Origin: Streptomyces sp. NBC_01460
GTDB taxonomy: Bacteria; Actinomycetota; Actinomycetes; Streptomycetales; Streptomycetaceae
Direction of reading: 5' to 3'
Length of the DNA stretch: 64,000 bases
NCBI RefSeq assembly: GCF_036227405.1
Contig: NZ_CP109473.1
Location: 2,480,001-2,544,000 of the forward strand
Shown here: positions 17,845 through 25,871 of the stretch, in pieces
Position numbering within the stretch: the first letter of the stretch is position 1
Layout: each line of letters begins with the position of its first letter
Program-made: the position numbers and the translations under genes
Notes under the pieces: model-generated
What the model was told of the DNA's origin: nothing
What the model saw: the letters and a program-made list of their open reading frames with translations, nothing else
Database searches by the model: none

Positions 17845-18774
17845 GTGCGCCACGACGACTCCCCTCCCCCCACCCCGCGCCCGGGCAGGCCCCGAAGGCC
17901 CGCTCTGGCCGCCGCGGCGCTGGCAGGCGTCTGTCTGACCGCCGCAGGCTGCGCGGGCGACGGCGGATCCGCCGACGGGCCCGCGACCGCGTCCCGGCCG
18001 GCGTCGTCCGCGCCGCCCTCCTCCTCTTCGCCCCGGCGTTCAGCGGATCCGGACGCGAGCCCGTCGACGGGCCGCACGTCCGGGGAGCCCCTGCCACAGG
18101 GCCCGCTCACGGGGCGCACCGTGGTGATCGACCCCGGGCACAACCCGGGGAACCGCGACCACACCCGGGAGATCAACGCCTCGGTGGACATCGGCACGGG
18201 GCGCAAGGAGTGCGACACCACGGGCACGGCCACCGACTCGGGTTACGCGGAGGCCCGGTTCACCCTCGACGTCTCCCGCCGGCTGCGCACGCTGCTGGAG
18301 GCGCGGGGCGCGAGGGTCGTCCTGACCCAGGACGGGGACCGCCCCTTCGGCCCGTGCGTCGACGAACGCGCGCGGATCGGCAACGAGGAGCGGGCCGACG
18401 CGGTGGTCTCGGTCCACGCGGACGGTTCCGCGGCCGGCAACAGGGGATTCCACGTCATTCTCCCCGCAGCCGTGAACGGCGGCGACGTCGACACCGCGAA
18501 GATCGTGGCCCCTTCGCGTGAACTGGGGGAACGGATCGCAGGGAATTACGTACGCGTCACCGGAAGTGCCCCCTCCAATTACATCGGCGGAGGCACCGGG
18601 CTGGACACCCGTGACGATCTCGGCGGCCTGAATCTCTCGACCGTGCCCAAAGTGTTCATCGAATGCGGCAATATGCGTGACCCGAAGGACGCCGCCCTGC
18701 TGACCGATGAGGGCTGGCGCCGGAAAGCGGCTCTCGGTATCGCCGAGGGCATCGGCAGCTATCTGGAGAAGTAG
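17845..18774 (+). CDS. N-acetylmuramoyl-L-alanine amidase lipoprotein (Amidase_3)
   Basis: 309 residues. Residues 1-38 are a basic leader, hydrophobic segment and lipobox TAAGC; a Ser/Pro/Ala linker follows to about residue 85. The Amidase_3 domain has zinc ligands in VVIDPGHNPG, the Glu in YAEARFTLD, the His in VSVHADG and the catalytic Glu in FIECGNMRD. It should cut the amide between muramic acid and the stem peptide while anchored outside the membrane, acting in wall turnover or division. An insert with Cys (KECDTTGT, FGPCVDER) may form a disulphide. Confidence 0.92.
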   Translation: MRHDDSPPPTPRPGRPRRPALAAAALAGVCLTAAGCAGDGGSADGPATASRPASSAPPSSSSPRRSADPDASPSTGRTSGEPLPQGPLTGRTVVIDPGHNPGNRDHTREINASVDIGTGRKECDTTGTATDSGYAEARFTLDVSRRLRTLLEARGARVVLTQDGDRPFGPCVDERARIGNEERADAVVSVHADGSAAGNRGFHVILPAAVNGGDVDTAKIVAPSRELGERIAGNYVRVTGSAPSNYIGGGTGLDTRDDLGGLNLSTVPKVFIECGNMRDPKDAALLTDEGWRRKAALGIAEGIGSYLEK

Positions 18775-18959
18775 TTCTGCACGGATGGTGGCGACATCGG
18801 GGGGATAGCCGGTCCGAGGTCCGGGCAGCATCACAACCCGCCCGGGCAGACGATAGATTCATCCGTACGATGGGGAGCCGCCCCCGAGCTTCGCGCCGTA
18901 CCCGCCGTCCGGCGGCATCGACGACCGCCCCGACGATACGACCGACTAAGGACCTTCAC

Positions 18960-19802
18960 GTGAATATCCGATCCCTCACTCGAGGCGACGGCGTGGTGAT
19001 CGGAGCAGCGGTCGTGCTGTTCATCGCCTCTTTCCTCGACCTCTCCGGCTACGACTGCCCCTCGGGCGTGGACTGCTCGGGCTTCAGCGCGAACGCCTGG
19101 GACTCGCTCTCCATCCTCATGGGCATCTACCTGGCCGGCATCATCGGCGCCGCGCTGCTGATCGTCAGCCGCGCGATGCCGGGCCGCAAGGTGGTCGGCT
19201 TCGAACTGGGCCAGTTCGGGGCCGCGTTCACCGTGTACGCCCTGTGGACCATGTTCTGGACGATCATCGACGCGGGTGACGCGGGCGCCGGCCTGATCCT
19301 GGGTCTGCTGGCCACCCTCGTGCTGGCCGGCGGCGCCGTGGCCACCCCGCTGGTCCCCGCCCTCAAGGCCCCGCTGCTGGGCGCACCGCGCCCGGCGCAG
19401 CCCGTGCAGCCGGCCTACGGCCAGCAGCCCGCCCAGGGCTACGGCTACCCCGGTGGCCAGCAGCAGTTCGGCGCGCAGCCCGGTCAGCCGCAGCCGTACG
19501 GTGCCCAGCCGGGCCAGACCGGCCAGCAGCCCGGCCAGTCCGGTCAGCCGGAGCACCAGCAGGCCGCGCAGCAGGCGCCGCAGAGCGGTGGCGCGCCGGC
19601 CGGCGACTTCACTCCGTTCTGGTTCGCGGTGCCCGTGGCGCGTCCGCTGTACGGCGAGGACGGCGCTCCCAACCCGATCGCCGAGCTCGCGCCGGGCACG
19701 TGGTACCTCGCGGTCGAGCAGCGCGGTCCCGGGCTCATCGCCCAGACGCAGGACGGCCGTCGTGGTGTCCTCCAGGACACCACGGGCATCCAGCGCGGCT
19801 GA
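18960..19802 (+). CDS. Membrane protein with four membrane segments and a Gln/Gly/Pro-rich linker
   Basis: 280 residues. Four hydrophobic segments (about 12-30, 50-70, 80-105, 108-130) are followed by about 80 residues rich in Gln, Gly, Pro and Tyr with repeated GQP/AQPGQ units, then a compact C-terminal domain of 60 residues (FTPFWFAVPVARPLYGED, GTWYLAVEQRGPGLIAQ). The membrane part resembles DUF5336-type proteins. The C-terminal domain may bind a protein partner; function unknown. Start GTG 18960 has AAGGA 7 bases upstream, so I reject the 30-residue upstream extension. A long perfect hairpin ends the unit. Confidence 0.82.
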   Translation: MNIRSLTRGDGVVIGAAVVLFIASFLDLSGYDCPSGVDCSGFSANAWDSLSILMGIYLAGIIGAALLIVSRAMPGRKVVGFELGQFGAAFTVYALWTMFWTIIDAGDAGAGLILGLLATLVLAGGAVATPLVPALKAPLLGAPRPAQPVQPAYGQQPAQGYGYPGGQQQFGAQPGQPQPYGAQPGQTGQQPGQSGQPEHQQAAQQAPQSGGAPAGDFTPFWFAVPVARPLYGEDGAPNPIAELAPGTWYLAVEQRGPGLIAQTQDGRRGVLQDTTGIQRG

Positions 19803-19810
19803 TCCGACGC

Positions 19811-19852
19811 ACGCCGATGGCCCCCGCCCGCAAGGGTGGGGGCCATCGGCGT
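19811..19852. terminator. Strong bidirectional hairpin terminator
   Basis: Arms ACGCCGATGGCCCCCGCCC and GGGTGGGGGCCATCGGCGT pair over 19 positions (one G-T) with a 4-base loop, between two convergent genes. Confidence 0.9.
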
Positions 19853-19874
19853 GTCCGGGGAGCCGGGGCGGTGC

Positions 19875-20654
19875 TCAGCCGAAGGACGACCTGTCCAGCC
19901 AGAAGTCCAGGAGCCCCCGGTCGCCGAGGACTTCGAGCCCGCCCTCGTCGGGCTTCTGCCTGCGGTTGAACGCCAGCATCAGCCCGGTCAGCGGACCCCG
20001 CAGGGCCACGGTCGCCTTCGCGTGGGCGTGGCGCCAGGTGAAGCCGTCCTCACCGAACTCGATCAGCCACTCCGCCCCCGGCACATCCGTGGCGTGCAGG
20101 TGCAAGGACCGTCCCCCACCGCTCAGTTCGGCCGCCTCCGGGTCGCCCTCCGCCTGGGCGAAGGCGACGATCTGCAGCCACTCGGTGATCGTGTCGGCGG
20201 CCAGGTCGGGGGCCACCTCGTACGCCGTCCCCGTGGCCAGGGCCGCGTCCGCCCGGTGGACGGCGGTCTCGTGGGCCATGCGCCGGGCCCAGAACGCGGT
20301 CCGGCGTTCCCAGGCCCAGGTCCAGACCCCCGTGTCCGGGCCCGCCTCGCGCAGGGCCTCCGCGGTCGCGGCGGCGCCCTCCGCCAGCCAGGCGCGGAGA
20401 GCGGCCGCGTCACCGCCGGCCGGACCTCCGGTGCCCGGCACCTGGTCGTCGGGGACCTCGTCGGCCGCCCTGCGGCGGACGATCTCTCCGGCCCAGCGGT
20501 GTGCGCCGCCGACGTGGAGGACGAGTTCGCGCAGGTTCCAGTCGGGGCAGGTGGGAACCCTCCGGGACAGGCCGGCGTCCGTGATCAGCGCGCCCAGGCG
20601 GTCGGTCTGGGCGACGATCTCGTCGCAGTAGCGCGCGTGCGCGAGGTGGGTCAT
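19875..20654 (-). CDS. Maleylpyruvate isomerase family mycothiol-dependent enzyme (DinB-like)
   Basis: 259 residues. N-terminal DinB/MDMPI four-helix domain with the metal-binding His residues in RELVLHVGGAHRWAGE and RRMAHETAVHRADA; C-terminal MDMPI_C-like domain (about 170-255). Members use mycothiol or act as S-transferases and detoxification enzymes; the specific reaction is unknown. TAGGGT at 20661-20666 (minus strand) lies 6 bases before ATG 20654, suggesting a leaderless message. Confidence 0.87.
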   Translation of the reverse strand: MTHLAHARYCDEIVAQTDRLGALITDAGLSRRVPTCPDWNLRELVLHVGGAHRWAGEIVRRRAADEVPDDQVPGTGGPAGGDAAALRAWLAEGAAATAEALREAGPDTGVWTWAWERRTAFWARRMAHETAVHRADAALATGTAYEVAPDLAADTITEWLQIVAFAQAEGDPEAAELSGGGRSLHLHATDVPGAEWLIEFGEDGFTWRHAHAKATVALRGPLTGLMLAFNRRQKPDEGGLEVLGDRGLLDFWLDRSSFG

Positions 20655-20694
20655 CCTCGCACCCTATGCGGCGTACGACGGCTCTCCCAGTGGA

Positions 20695-21252
20695 TTATCC
20701 GCTCAGCTGCGAGGCGGACGGGACCTTGTTCCGTACCTCGGCGCCCGCGCTCTTCCCGGCGTCCTTGACGCTGTCGATGACGCTCTCGAACGCCCCCACC
20801 TCGCCGGCGCCCGGCTCGCCCCTGGTCATCCTGGTGACCACGTCCTTGAGCGACGCGATCCCGGCGGTCAGCGGTGCGACGGCCTTCGCGAGGAGCGGGT
20901 CGCCCTTGGCGTTGTCCTCCGCGGCCTTGAGCCGGTTGTACGTGAACGCCCCCGCGACGCCCGCCTTGACCATCGCGAAGGTCCGCCCGTCGGCGCCCTT
21001 CTTGAACGTGCCGGCCCGGTAGGGCTTCACGATCCACTGGTACGCCGCCCCCGCCGCCAGGCCCGCGTTCGCCACGAAGCGCGCCTTGGCCCACTTCTGC
21101 TGCTGGGCCGACGTCGTGGGGCCGGGGCTCGCGGAACCCGCTGCCTGCGTGCCGCCGTCGTCGTCGTCACCGCAGGCGGTGGCCCCCGCCAGCAGGGCGC
21201 AGGACAGCAACAGCGCCACGAGAAACCGGCGGGTGGGTGCGGAACGGGGCAC
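20695..21252 (-). CDS. Hypothetical lipoprotein
   Basis: 185 residues. Signal peptide with lipobox GATACG (Cys about 27) followed by an Asp run and a Gly/Ser/Pro linker. The mature domain is Lys/Ala-rich and helical (KWAKARFVANAGLAAGAAYQWIVKPY, FAMVKAGVAGAFTYNRLKAAEDNAKG), and could be a membrane-associated helical bundle. GGGAGG lies 6 bases before GTG 21252. I know no function for it. Confidence 0.8.
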   Translation of the reverse strand: MPRSAPTRRFLVALLLSCALLAGATACGDDDDGGTQAAGSASPGPTTSAQQQKWAKARFVANAGLAAGAAYQWIVKPYRAGTFKKGADGRTFAMVKAGVAGAFTYNRLKAAEDNAKGDPLLAKAVAPLTAGIASLKDVVTRMTRGEPGAGEVGAFESVIDSVKDAGKSAGAEVRNKVPSASQLSG

Positions 21253-21392
21253 GACGGGCCTCCCTGACCGGGGTCTTCACGGTGAGTGACGTGAGCCGGC
21301 ACTCCTCGTCAGGCTCACCCGTGCGGGAGACGGGCGCCACCCGGTGCACGCCGGACGGGTTTCACCCTCGGTAAAGCGGCAATCCGGAGAGC

Positions 21393-21686
21393 ATGTCTCC
21401 CAGATCAGGTTCAGGAAGCAGTACCGCCGCACGCGTCATAGCCGTCGTCGCGGACATCATGGCATTCATCATCATTCTGTGGATCCTGATGTACCTGCTC
21501 GACGCCAACCGGGGCAACGACCTGGTCCAGTGGGTCCAGGACTCCGCCCACTGGCTCGCCGGCTGGTCGTACGACCTGTTCACCTTCGACGAAGCGTGGG
21601 CTCGCGTCGTCACCGGCTACGGTCTCGCCGCAGTCGTCTATCTGTTCATCGGTCACGCCATCGCGGGCCGGGTCCGCCGCCACTAG
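21393..21686 (+). CDS. Small membrane protein with two membrane segments
   Basis: 97 residues with two hydrophobic segments (IAVVADIMAFIIILWILMYLL and the C-terminal VVTGYGLAAVVYLFIGHAIAG) joined by a Trp-rich loop (WVQDSAHWLAGW). Ribosome site GGAGAG immediately precedes ATG 21393. The gene ends 12 bases from the convergent toroid gene. Function unknown. Confidence 0.75.
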   Translation: MSPRSGSGSSTAARVIAVVADIMAFIIILWILMYLLDANRGNDLVQWVQDSAHWLAGWSYDLFTFDEAWARVVTGYGLAAVVYLFIGHAIAGRVRRH

Positions 21687-21698
21687 GGCCTGCCCGCA

Positions 21699-22787
21699 CT
21701 AGCGGGCCGGCTCCTCACGGCAGCAGTCCGGGTCCAGTCCGGCCGGCAGCCGTTCGCCGCTGAAGACCGCGGTGGTCGCCTCGTCCCCACCGAGCGCGGC
21801 CACCGCGAGCAGCAGCGAACCGGCCGTCCAGGTGGTGAGCTCCTCGGGCCATATGGCCCGTTCGCCCTCGAAGACGTACCCCGTCCAGTACAGGCCGCCC
21901 TCGGCCCGCAGGTGCTGGATGGACTGGAGGACCTCCAGGGCCCGGTCCGACTCCCCCGTCACCCAGAGCGCCAGGGCCAGTTCGCAGCTCTCGCCGCCCG
22001 TGACCCAGGGGTTGGGGAGGACGCAGCGCACTCCGAGGCCGGGCACCACGAAGCTCTTCCAGCCGTCCTCGATCCGCCGTGTCGCGGCGGCGCCGGTGAC
22101 CGCGCCGCCGAGGACCGGGTAGTACCAGTCCATCGAGTAGCGGCTCTTGTCCAGGAAGCGCTCGGGGTGGCTGCGGATCGCGTGGCCGAGCGCACCGGTC
22201 GCCAGCTCCCAGTCCGGCTGGGCCTCCTCGCGCTGTTCCGCCAGCGCCAGCGCGCAGCGCAGCGCCTGGTGGACGGAGGAGGAGCCGGTCAGCAGGGCGT
22301 CGGTGACGGGCGTGCCGTCGGCCTCGCGCTTCCAGCCGATCTCGCCGCCGGGCTGCTGGAGCCGCAGCACGAACTCGATCGCGGCGTAGACCGTCGGCCA
22401 CATCCGGTCGACGAAGGCGTCGTCCCCGGTGGCGAGGTAGTGGTGCCAGACGCCGACGGCCACGTAGGCGCAGAAGTTGGTCTCGCGCCCCAGGTCGGTC
22501 GGCCGCTCCGGGTCGCCGTCGTGGTAGGCGGCGTACCAGGAGCCGTCCTCGTTCTGGTGGCGGGCCAGCCAGGCGTAGGCGCGGGCGGCGGCCTCGTGCT
22601 CACCGGCCGCGTCCAGGGCCATCGCGGCCTCGGTGTGGTCCCACGGGTCGAGGTGGTGGCCGCGGAACCAGGGCAGCGCCCCGTCCTCGCACTGCACGGA
22701 GAGCAGCGCGGCCACGGTCTCGGCCGCCTGCTCCGCGGTCAGGACGCCCGGCAGGACCAGGTGTTCGGTCTGCTCGGGTGTGCTCAC
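21699..22787 (-). CDS. Alpha/alpha-toroid protein (prenyltransferase- or glycosidase-like)
   Basis: 362 residues, all helical, with the repeats of an (alpha/alpha)6 barrel: PWDHTEAAMALDAAGE, YAWLARHQNEDGSWY, TNFCAYVAVGVWHHYLATG, FVLRLQQPGGEIGWKRE. Such folds occur in terpene cyclases, prenyltransferases and several glycoside hydrolases; the Trp/Asp/Glu-rich loops look more like a sugar-binding barrel to me (inference). No signal peptide, so cytoplasmic. GTG 22787 overlaps the stop of the methyltransferase gene (GTGA). It is the last gene of the GT4/methyltransferase operon, so it probably acts on the same glycan or lipid. Confidence 0.8.
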   Translation of the reverse strand: MSTPEQTEHLVLPGVLTAEQAAETVAALLSVQCEDGALPWFRGHHLDPWDHTEAAMALDAAGEHEAAARAYAWLARHQNEDGSWYAAYHDGDPERPTDLGRETNFCAYVAVGVWHHYLATGDDAFVDRMWPTVYAAIEFVLRLQQPGGEIGWKREADGTPVTDALLTGSSSVHQALRCALALAEQREEAQPDWELATGALGHAIRSHPERFLDKSRYSMDWYYPVLGGAVTGAAATRRIEDGWKSFVVPGLGVRCVLPNPWVTGGESCELALALWVTGESDRALEVLQSIQHLRAEGGLYWTGYVFEGERAIWPEELTTWTAGSLLLAVAALGGDEATTAVFSGERLPAGLDPDCCREEPAR

Positions 22788-23515
22788 GCCTCGGCCTTCG
22801 GCAGGTGCGGCTTGGTCGCGTACGCCACGAAGCTCTTGCCGACGACCGGGTTGAGCAGCTGCTCGGCGACCCGGGTGGCCAGCGGCTTCTTCATGATGTC
22901 CCAGACCAGCAGCTTGTGGTAGGCCCGCACCGGCAACGCCTTCTCGTTGTCCACACCGAAGGCGCACTTCAGCCACCAGTAGGGGCTGTGCAGCGCGTGG
23001 GCGTGGTGGGTCCCGTAGGGCTTGAGGCCCGCTTCCCGGATCCTGCCGAGGAGTTCGTCGGCCTTGTAGATGCGGATGTGGCCGCCCTCGACCTCGTGGT
23101 ACGCGTCGGAGAGCGTCCAGCAGACCTTCTCGGGGCCGTAGCGGGGCACCGTGATCGCGATCCGTCCGCCCGGCTTCAGCACGCGGACCATCTCGGCGAG
23201 GACGCCCTTGTCGTCCGGGATGTGCTCCATGACCTCGGAGATGATCACGACGTCGAACGAGGCGTCGGGGAACGGCAGGTTGAGCGCGTCGCCCTCCATC
23301 GCGGTGGCGGTCGCGCCCGCGGGCGCCTCACCGGCCTCCTTCATCGCGGCGAACCACTTCGCGACCTCGCGGATCTCCTCGCCGTTCTGGTCGAGGGCCA
23401 CCACCTGGGCGCCGCGCCGGTAGCACTCGAAAGCGTGCCGGCCGGCGCCGCAGCCCAGATCGAGCACCCGGTCGCCTGCGGCGAGCGGGAAGCGGGTGAA
23501 GTCGACGGTCAGCAC
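22784..23515 (-). CDS. Class I SAM-dependent methyltransferase (Methyltransf_11)
   Basis: 243 residues. Motif I VLDLGCGAGRHAFE near residue 17, motif II VVALDQNGEE, motif III EGDALNLPFPDASFDVVI, post-motif LKPGGRIAITVP. The C-terminal third (KADELLGRIREAGL, THHAHALHSPYWWLKC) is a substrate lid rich in aromatic residues. It resembles the sugar O-methyltransferases found in mycobacterial polymethylated polysaccharide clusters (from memory, unverified). GTG 23515; it sits between the GT4 and toroid genes, coupled to the latter by overlap. Confidence 0.88.
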   Translation of the reverse strand: MLTVDFTRFPLAAGDRVLDLGCGAGRHAFECYRRGAQVVALDQNGEEIREVAKWFAAMKEAGEAPAGATATAMEGDALNLPFPDASFDVVIISEVMEHIPDDKGVLAEMVRVLKPGGRIAITVPRYGPEKVCWTLSDAYHEVEGGHIRIYKADELLGRIREAGLKPYGTHHAHALHSPYWWLKCAFGVDNEKALPVRAYHKLLVWDIMKKPLATRVAEQLLNPVVGKSFVAYATKPHLPKAEA

Positions 23516-23567
23516 GGGGGCCTGCCTTCGAGGTCGGAGGTACGGGTTCCGGGGGCCACGGGGACGC

Positions 23568-24881
23568 TCACCTGCGGGCTCCCCGGGCGGCGATCGACTG
23601 ACGGTACAGCTCGACGGTGCCGAGCGCGGCCCTGGCCCAGGTGAAGTTGGCCAGCACCCGGGCGCGGCCCGCCACACCGAGGCGGGCGCGCAGCTCACGG
23701 TCGCCGAGCAGCCGGGCGAGCGCGGCGGCCAGGGCGCTCGCGTCGCCGGGCGGGACGGCCAGGCAGGTCTCCCCGTCGGGCCCGGCGACCTCGGGGATCG
23801 CGCCGCCGGTGGTGGCCACCAGCGGGGTCCCGGTGGCCATGGCCTCGGCGGCGGGGAGCGAGAAGCCCTCGTACAGCGAGGGGACGCAGGAGACCTGGGC
23901 GCTGCGGACCAGGTCGACGAGCTCGGCGTCGCTGATGCCCTTGACGAACTCGACGGCGTCCTGGAGTCCGTAGCGCTCGATGGCCTGGGCCACGGGGCCG
24001 TCCTCGGCGCGCCTGCCGACGACGACGAGGTGCGCCGCCGGGTTCTCGGTGCGGAGCTTGGCGAGCGCCTCCACGAGGTGGACGAGGCCCTTGAGGGGCA
24101 CGTCGGCGCTGGAGGTGGTGACGATGCGGCCGGGGACCTCGGCGACCGAGGGGTCGGGGGACCAGAGGTCGGTGTCGGCCCCGATGTGCACGACGTGGAC
24201 GCGGTCCCGGCGGACCCCGAGGTGCTCGGTGATCTCCTGCTGGGAGGAGCCGGAGACGGTGAGGACCGACGGCAGGCGGCGGGCGACGCGCTTCTGCATG
24301 CGGGTGAAGGCGTACCAGCGGCGCACGGACAGGCGGCGGCGCCTCGACTCCGCCGCGTCCAGGTCCAGTCGGCGGTCGACGGTGATCGGGTGGTGGATCG
24401 TGGTGACGAGGGGCGCGCCGAGGTCCCCGAGCAGGCCGTAGCCGAGCGTCTGGTTGTCGTGCACGACGTCGAAGTCGCCGCGCCTGGCGAGGAGATGGCG
24501 CCGGGCCCGCAGGCTGAAGGTGAGGGGCTCGGGGAAGCCGCCGGTCCACATGGTGGCGACCTCGGCGAGGTCGATCCAGTCGCGGTACTCACCGCGCCCG
24601 GGGGTGCGGAACGGGTCGGGCTGGCGGTACAGGTCGAGGCTCGGCAGCTCGGTGAGCGGGACGCCCTCGTCGAGTACGGGGTAGGGCTGGGCGCCGATCA
24701 CCTCGACGCTGTGGCCCAGCCGGGCCAGCTCGCGGCCGAGGTGGCGGACGTAGACGCCCTGGCCGCCGCAGAAGGGATTGCCCTTGTACGTCAGGAGAGC
24801 GATGCGCAACGGCCGCTCACCGTCGGTGCCCGGCGCACCACCGCCCGCGAGGGGGCCTGACTCTATGGCCTCAGCGGTCAC
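23568..24881 (-). CDS. GT4-family glycosyltransferase
   Basis: 437 residues, GT-B fold. The N-terminal domain has the Gly-rich loop YKGNPFCGGQGVYVRHLGREL near residue 40; the C-terminal nucleotide-sugar domain has GRIVTTSSADVPLKG, HLVVVGRR and the E-x7-E signature PSLYEGFSLPAAEAMATG near residue 340. It should transfer a sugar from a nucleotide donor in the cytoplasm with retention. GTG 24881 is preceded by AAGGGGG. First gene of a three-gene operon whose promoter overlaps a KstR-type operator 55-68 bases upstream. Confidence 0.9.
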   Translation of the reverse strand: MTAEAIESGPLAGGGAPGTDGERPLRIALLTYKGNPFCGGQGVYVRHLGRELARLGHSVEVIGAQPYPVLDEGVPLTELPSLDLYRQPDPFRTPGRGEYRDWIDLAEVATMWTGGFPEPLTFSLRARRHLLARRGDFDVVHDNQTLGYGLLGDLGAPLVTTIHHPITVDRRLDLDAAESRRRRLSVRRWYAFTRMQKRVARRLPSVLTVSGSSQQEITEHLGVRRDRVHVVHIGADTDLWSPDPSVAEVPGRIVTTSSADVPLKGLVHLVEALAKLRTENPAAHLVVVGRRAEDGPVAQAIERYGLQDAVEFVKGISDAELVDLVRSAQVSCVPSLYEGFSLPAAEAMATGTPLVATTGGAIPEVAGPDGETCLAVPPGDASALAAALARLLGDRELRARLGVAGRARVLANFTWARAALGTVELYRQSIAARGARR

Positions 24882-24935
24882 ACTCGGCCCCCTTCTCACT
24901 GCGTTTTCGCCGGAGCGTAACCGGTCGCGCTAATC

Positions 24936-24949
24936 TAGAACAAGTTTCA
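24936..24949. promoter_or_regulatory. KstR-type operator between divergent promoters
   Basis: TAGAACAAGTTTCA fits the mycobacterial KstR consensus TnnAACnnGTTnnA at every fixed position. On the minus strand it abuts TAGATT, a likely -10 box of the GT4 operon; on the plus strand it lies 164 bases before the regulator start. Binding by the adjacent TetR protein is inference. Confidence 0.65.
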
Positions 24950-25112
24950 GACTCGTTCGTTCAACACGCACCGAATCTACCGGCAGGTAGCGTCGGCGTG
25001 ACGGCCGGATCAGGTGATTCACGCCACGACGGACGCCCTGGCCGGATGTGCGCGCCCGGAAGCCGGCGGCCGGACGGACAGATAACGGGTTCTCCCTTTT
25101 TGGATGGGGCAG

Positions 25113-25718
25113 ATGACAGCGGAAGCCAGGCCGGCAGCGAGTCCCCTGACGGAGCGCCAGGAGGCCCGTCGGCGCGGCATCCTGCGGGCGGGCGCGCAGC
25201 TCGCCGGACGGGGCGGTTTCGAGGCCGTGCAGATGCGTGAGGTGGCCGACGCCGCCGGGGTCGCCCTGGGCACGCTCTACCGCTACTTCCCCTCCAAGGT
25301 CCACCTGCTGGTCGCGATCATGCAGGACCAGCTCCAGAGTCTGCAGATCACCCTCCGCAGGCAGCCGCCCGCCGGGGACGACGCCGCCCAGCGGGTCGCC
25401 GAGACCCTGATGCGGGCCTTCGGGGCACTCCAGCGCGATCCGCACCTGGCGGACGCCATGGTGCGGGCGCTGACCTTCGCCGACCGGGGGGTCAGCCCCG
25501 AGGTGGACGCCGTCTCCCGGCTGACGACGGCGATCGTCCTGGACGCGATGGGGCTGGAGGACCCCACGCAGGAGCAGTTGTCGGTGGTCCGCGTCATCGA
25601 GCACACCTGGCACTCGGCGCTGATCACCTGGCTGTCGGGCAGGGAGTCGATCGCCCAGGTGAAGCGGGACATCGAGACGGTCTGCGGACTGATCGGCCGG
25701 CAGGCCGCCGAGGGCTGA
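25113..25718 (+). CDS. TetR-family regulator, KstR-like
   Basis: 201 residues. The helix-turn-helix region GGFEAVQMREVADAAGVALGTLYRYFPSKVHLL closely matches what I recall of mycobacterial KstR, the repressor of sterol catabolism that is released by a steroid-CoA; the effector half keeps KstR-like positions (ADAMVRALTFADRG, WHSALITWLSGR). It should repress the divergent GT4 operon and itself through the site at 24936. No sterol genes are in view, so its ligand here is probably another lipid or isoprenoid CoA (inference). ATG 25104 is an alternative start. Confidence 0.88.
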   Translation: MTAEARPAASPLTERQEARRRGILRAGAQLAGRGGFEAVQMREVADAAGVALGTLYRYFPSKVHLLVAIMQDQLQSLQITLRRQPPAGDDAAQRVAETLMRAFGALQRDPHLADAMVRALTFADRGVSPEVDAVSRLTTAIVLDAMGLEDPTQEQLSVVRVIEHTWHSALITWLSGRESIAQVKRDIETVCGLIGRQAAEG

Positions 25719-25871
25719 CCGGCCCCGCGGCGGACACGCGCCGGGACCTGCCCATGTGCGGTGCCCACACCGGCCCCCGGCCAGGTGGGGTGCCCTGCAC
25801 CATGTCGACGGCGCCACGGTGTTCGTACGGTTCGGCCCACATCACCCGAACCCTGCCGAGGAGCCGGTCAC

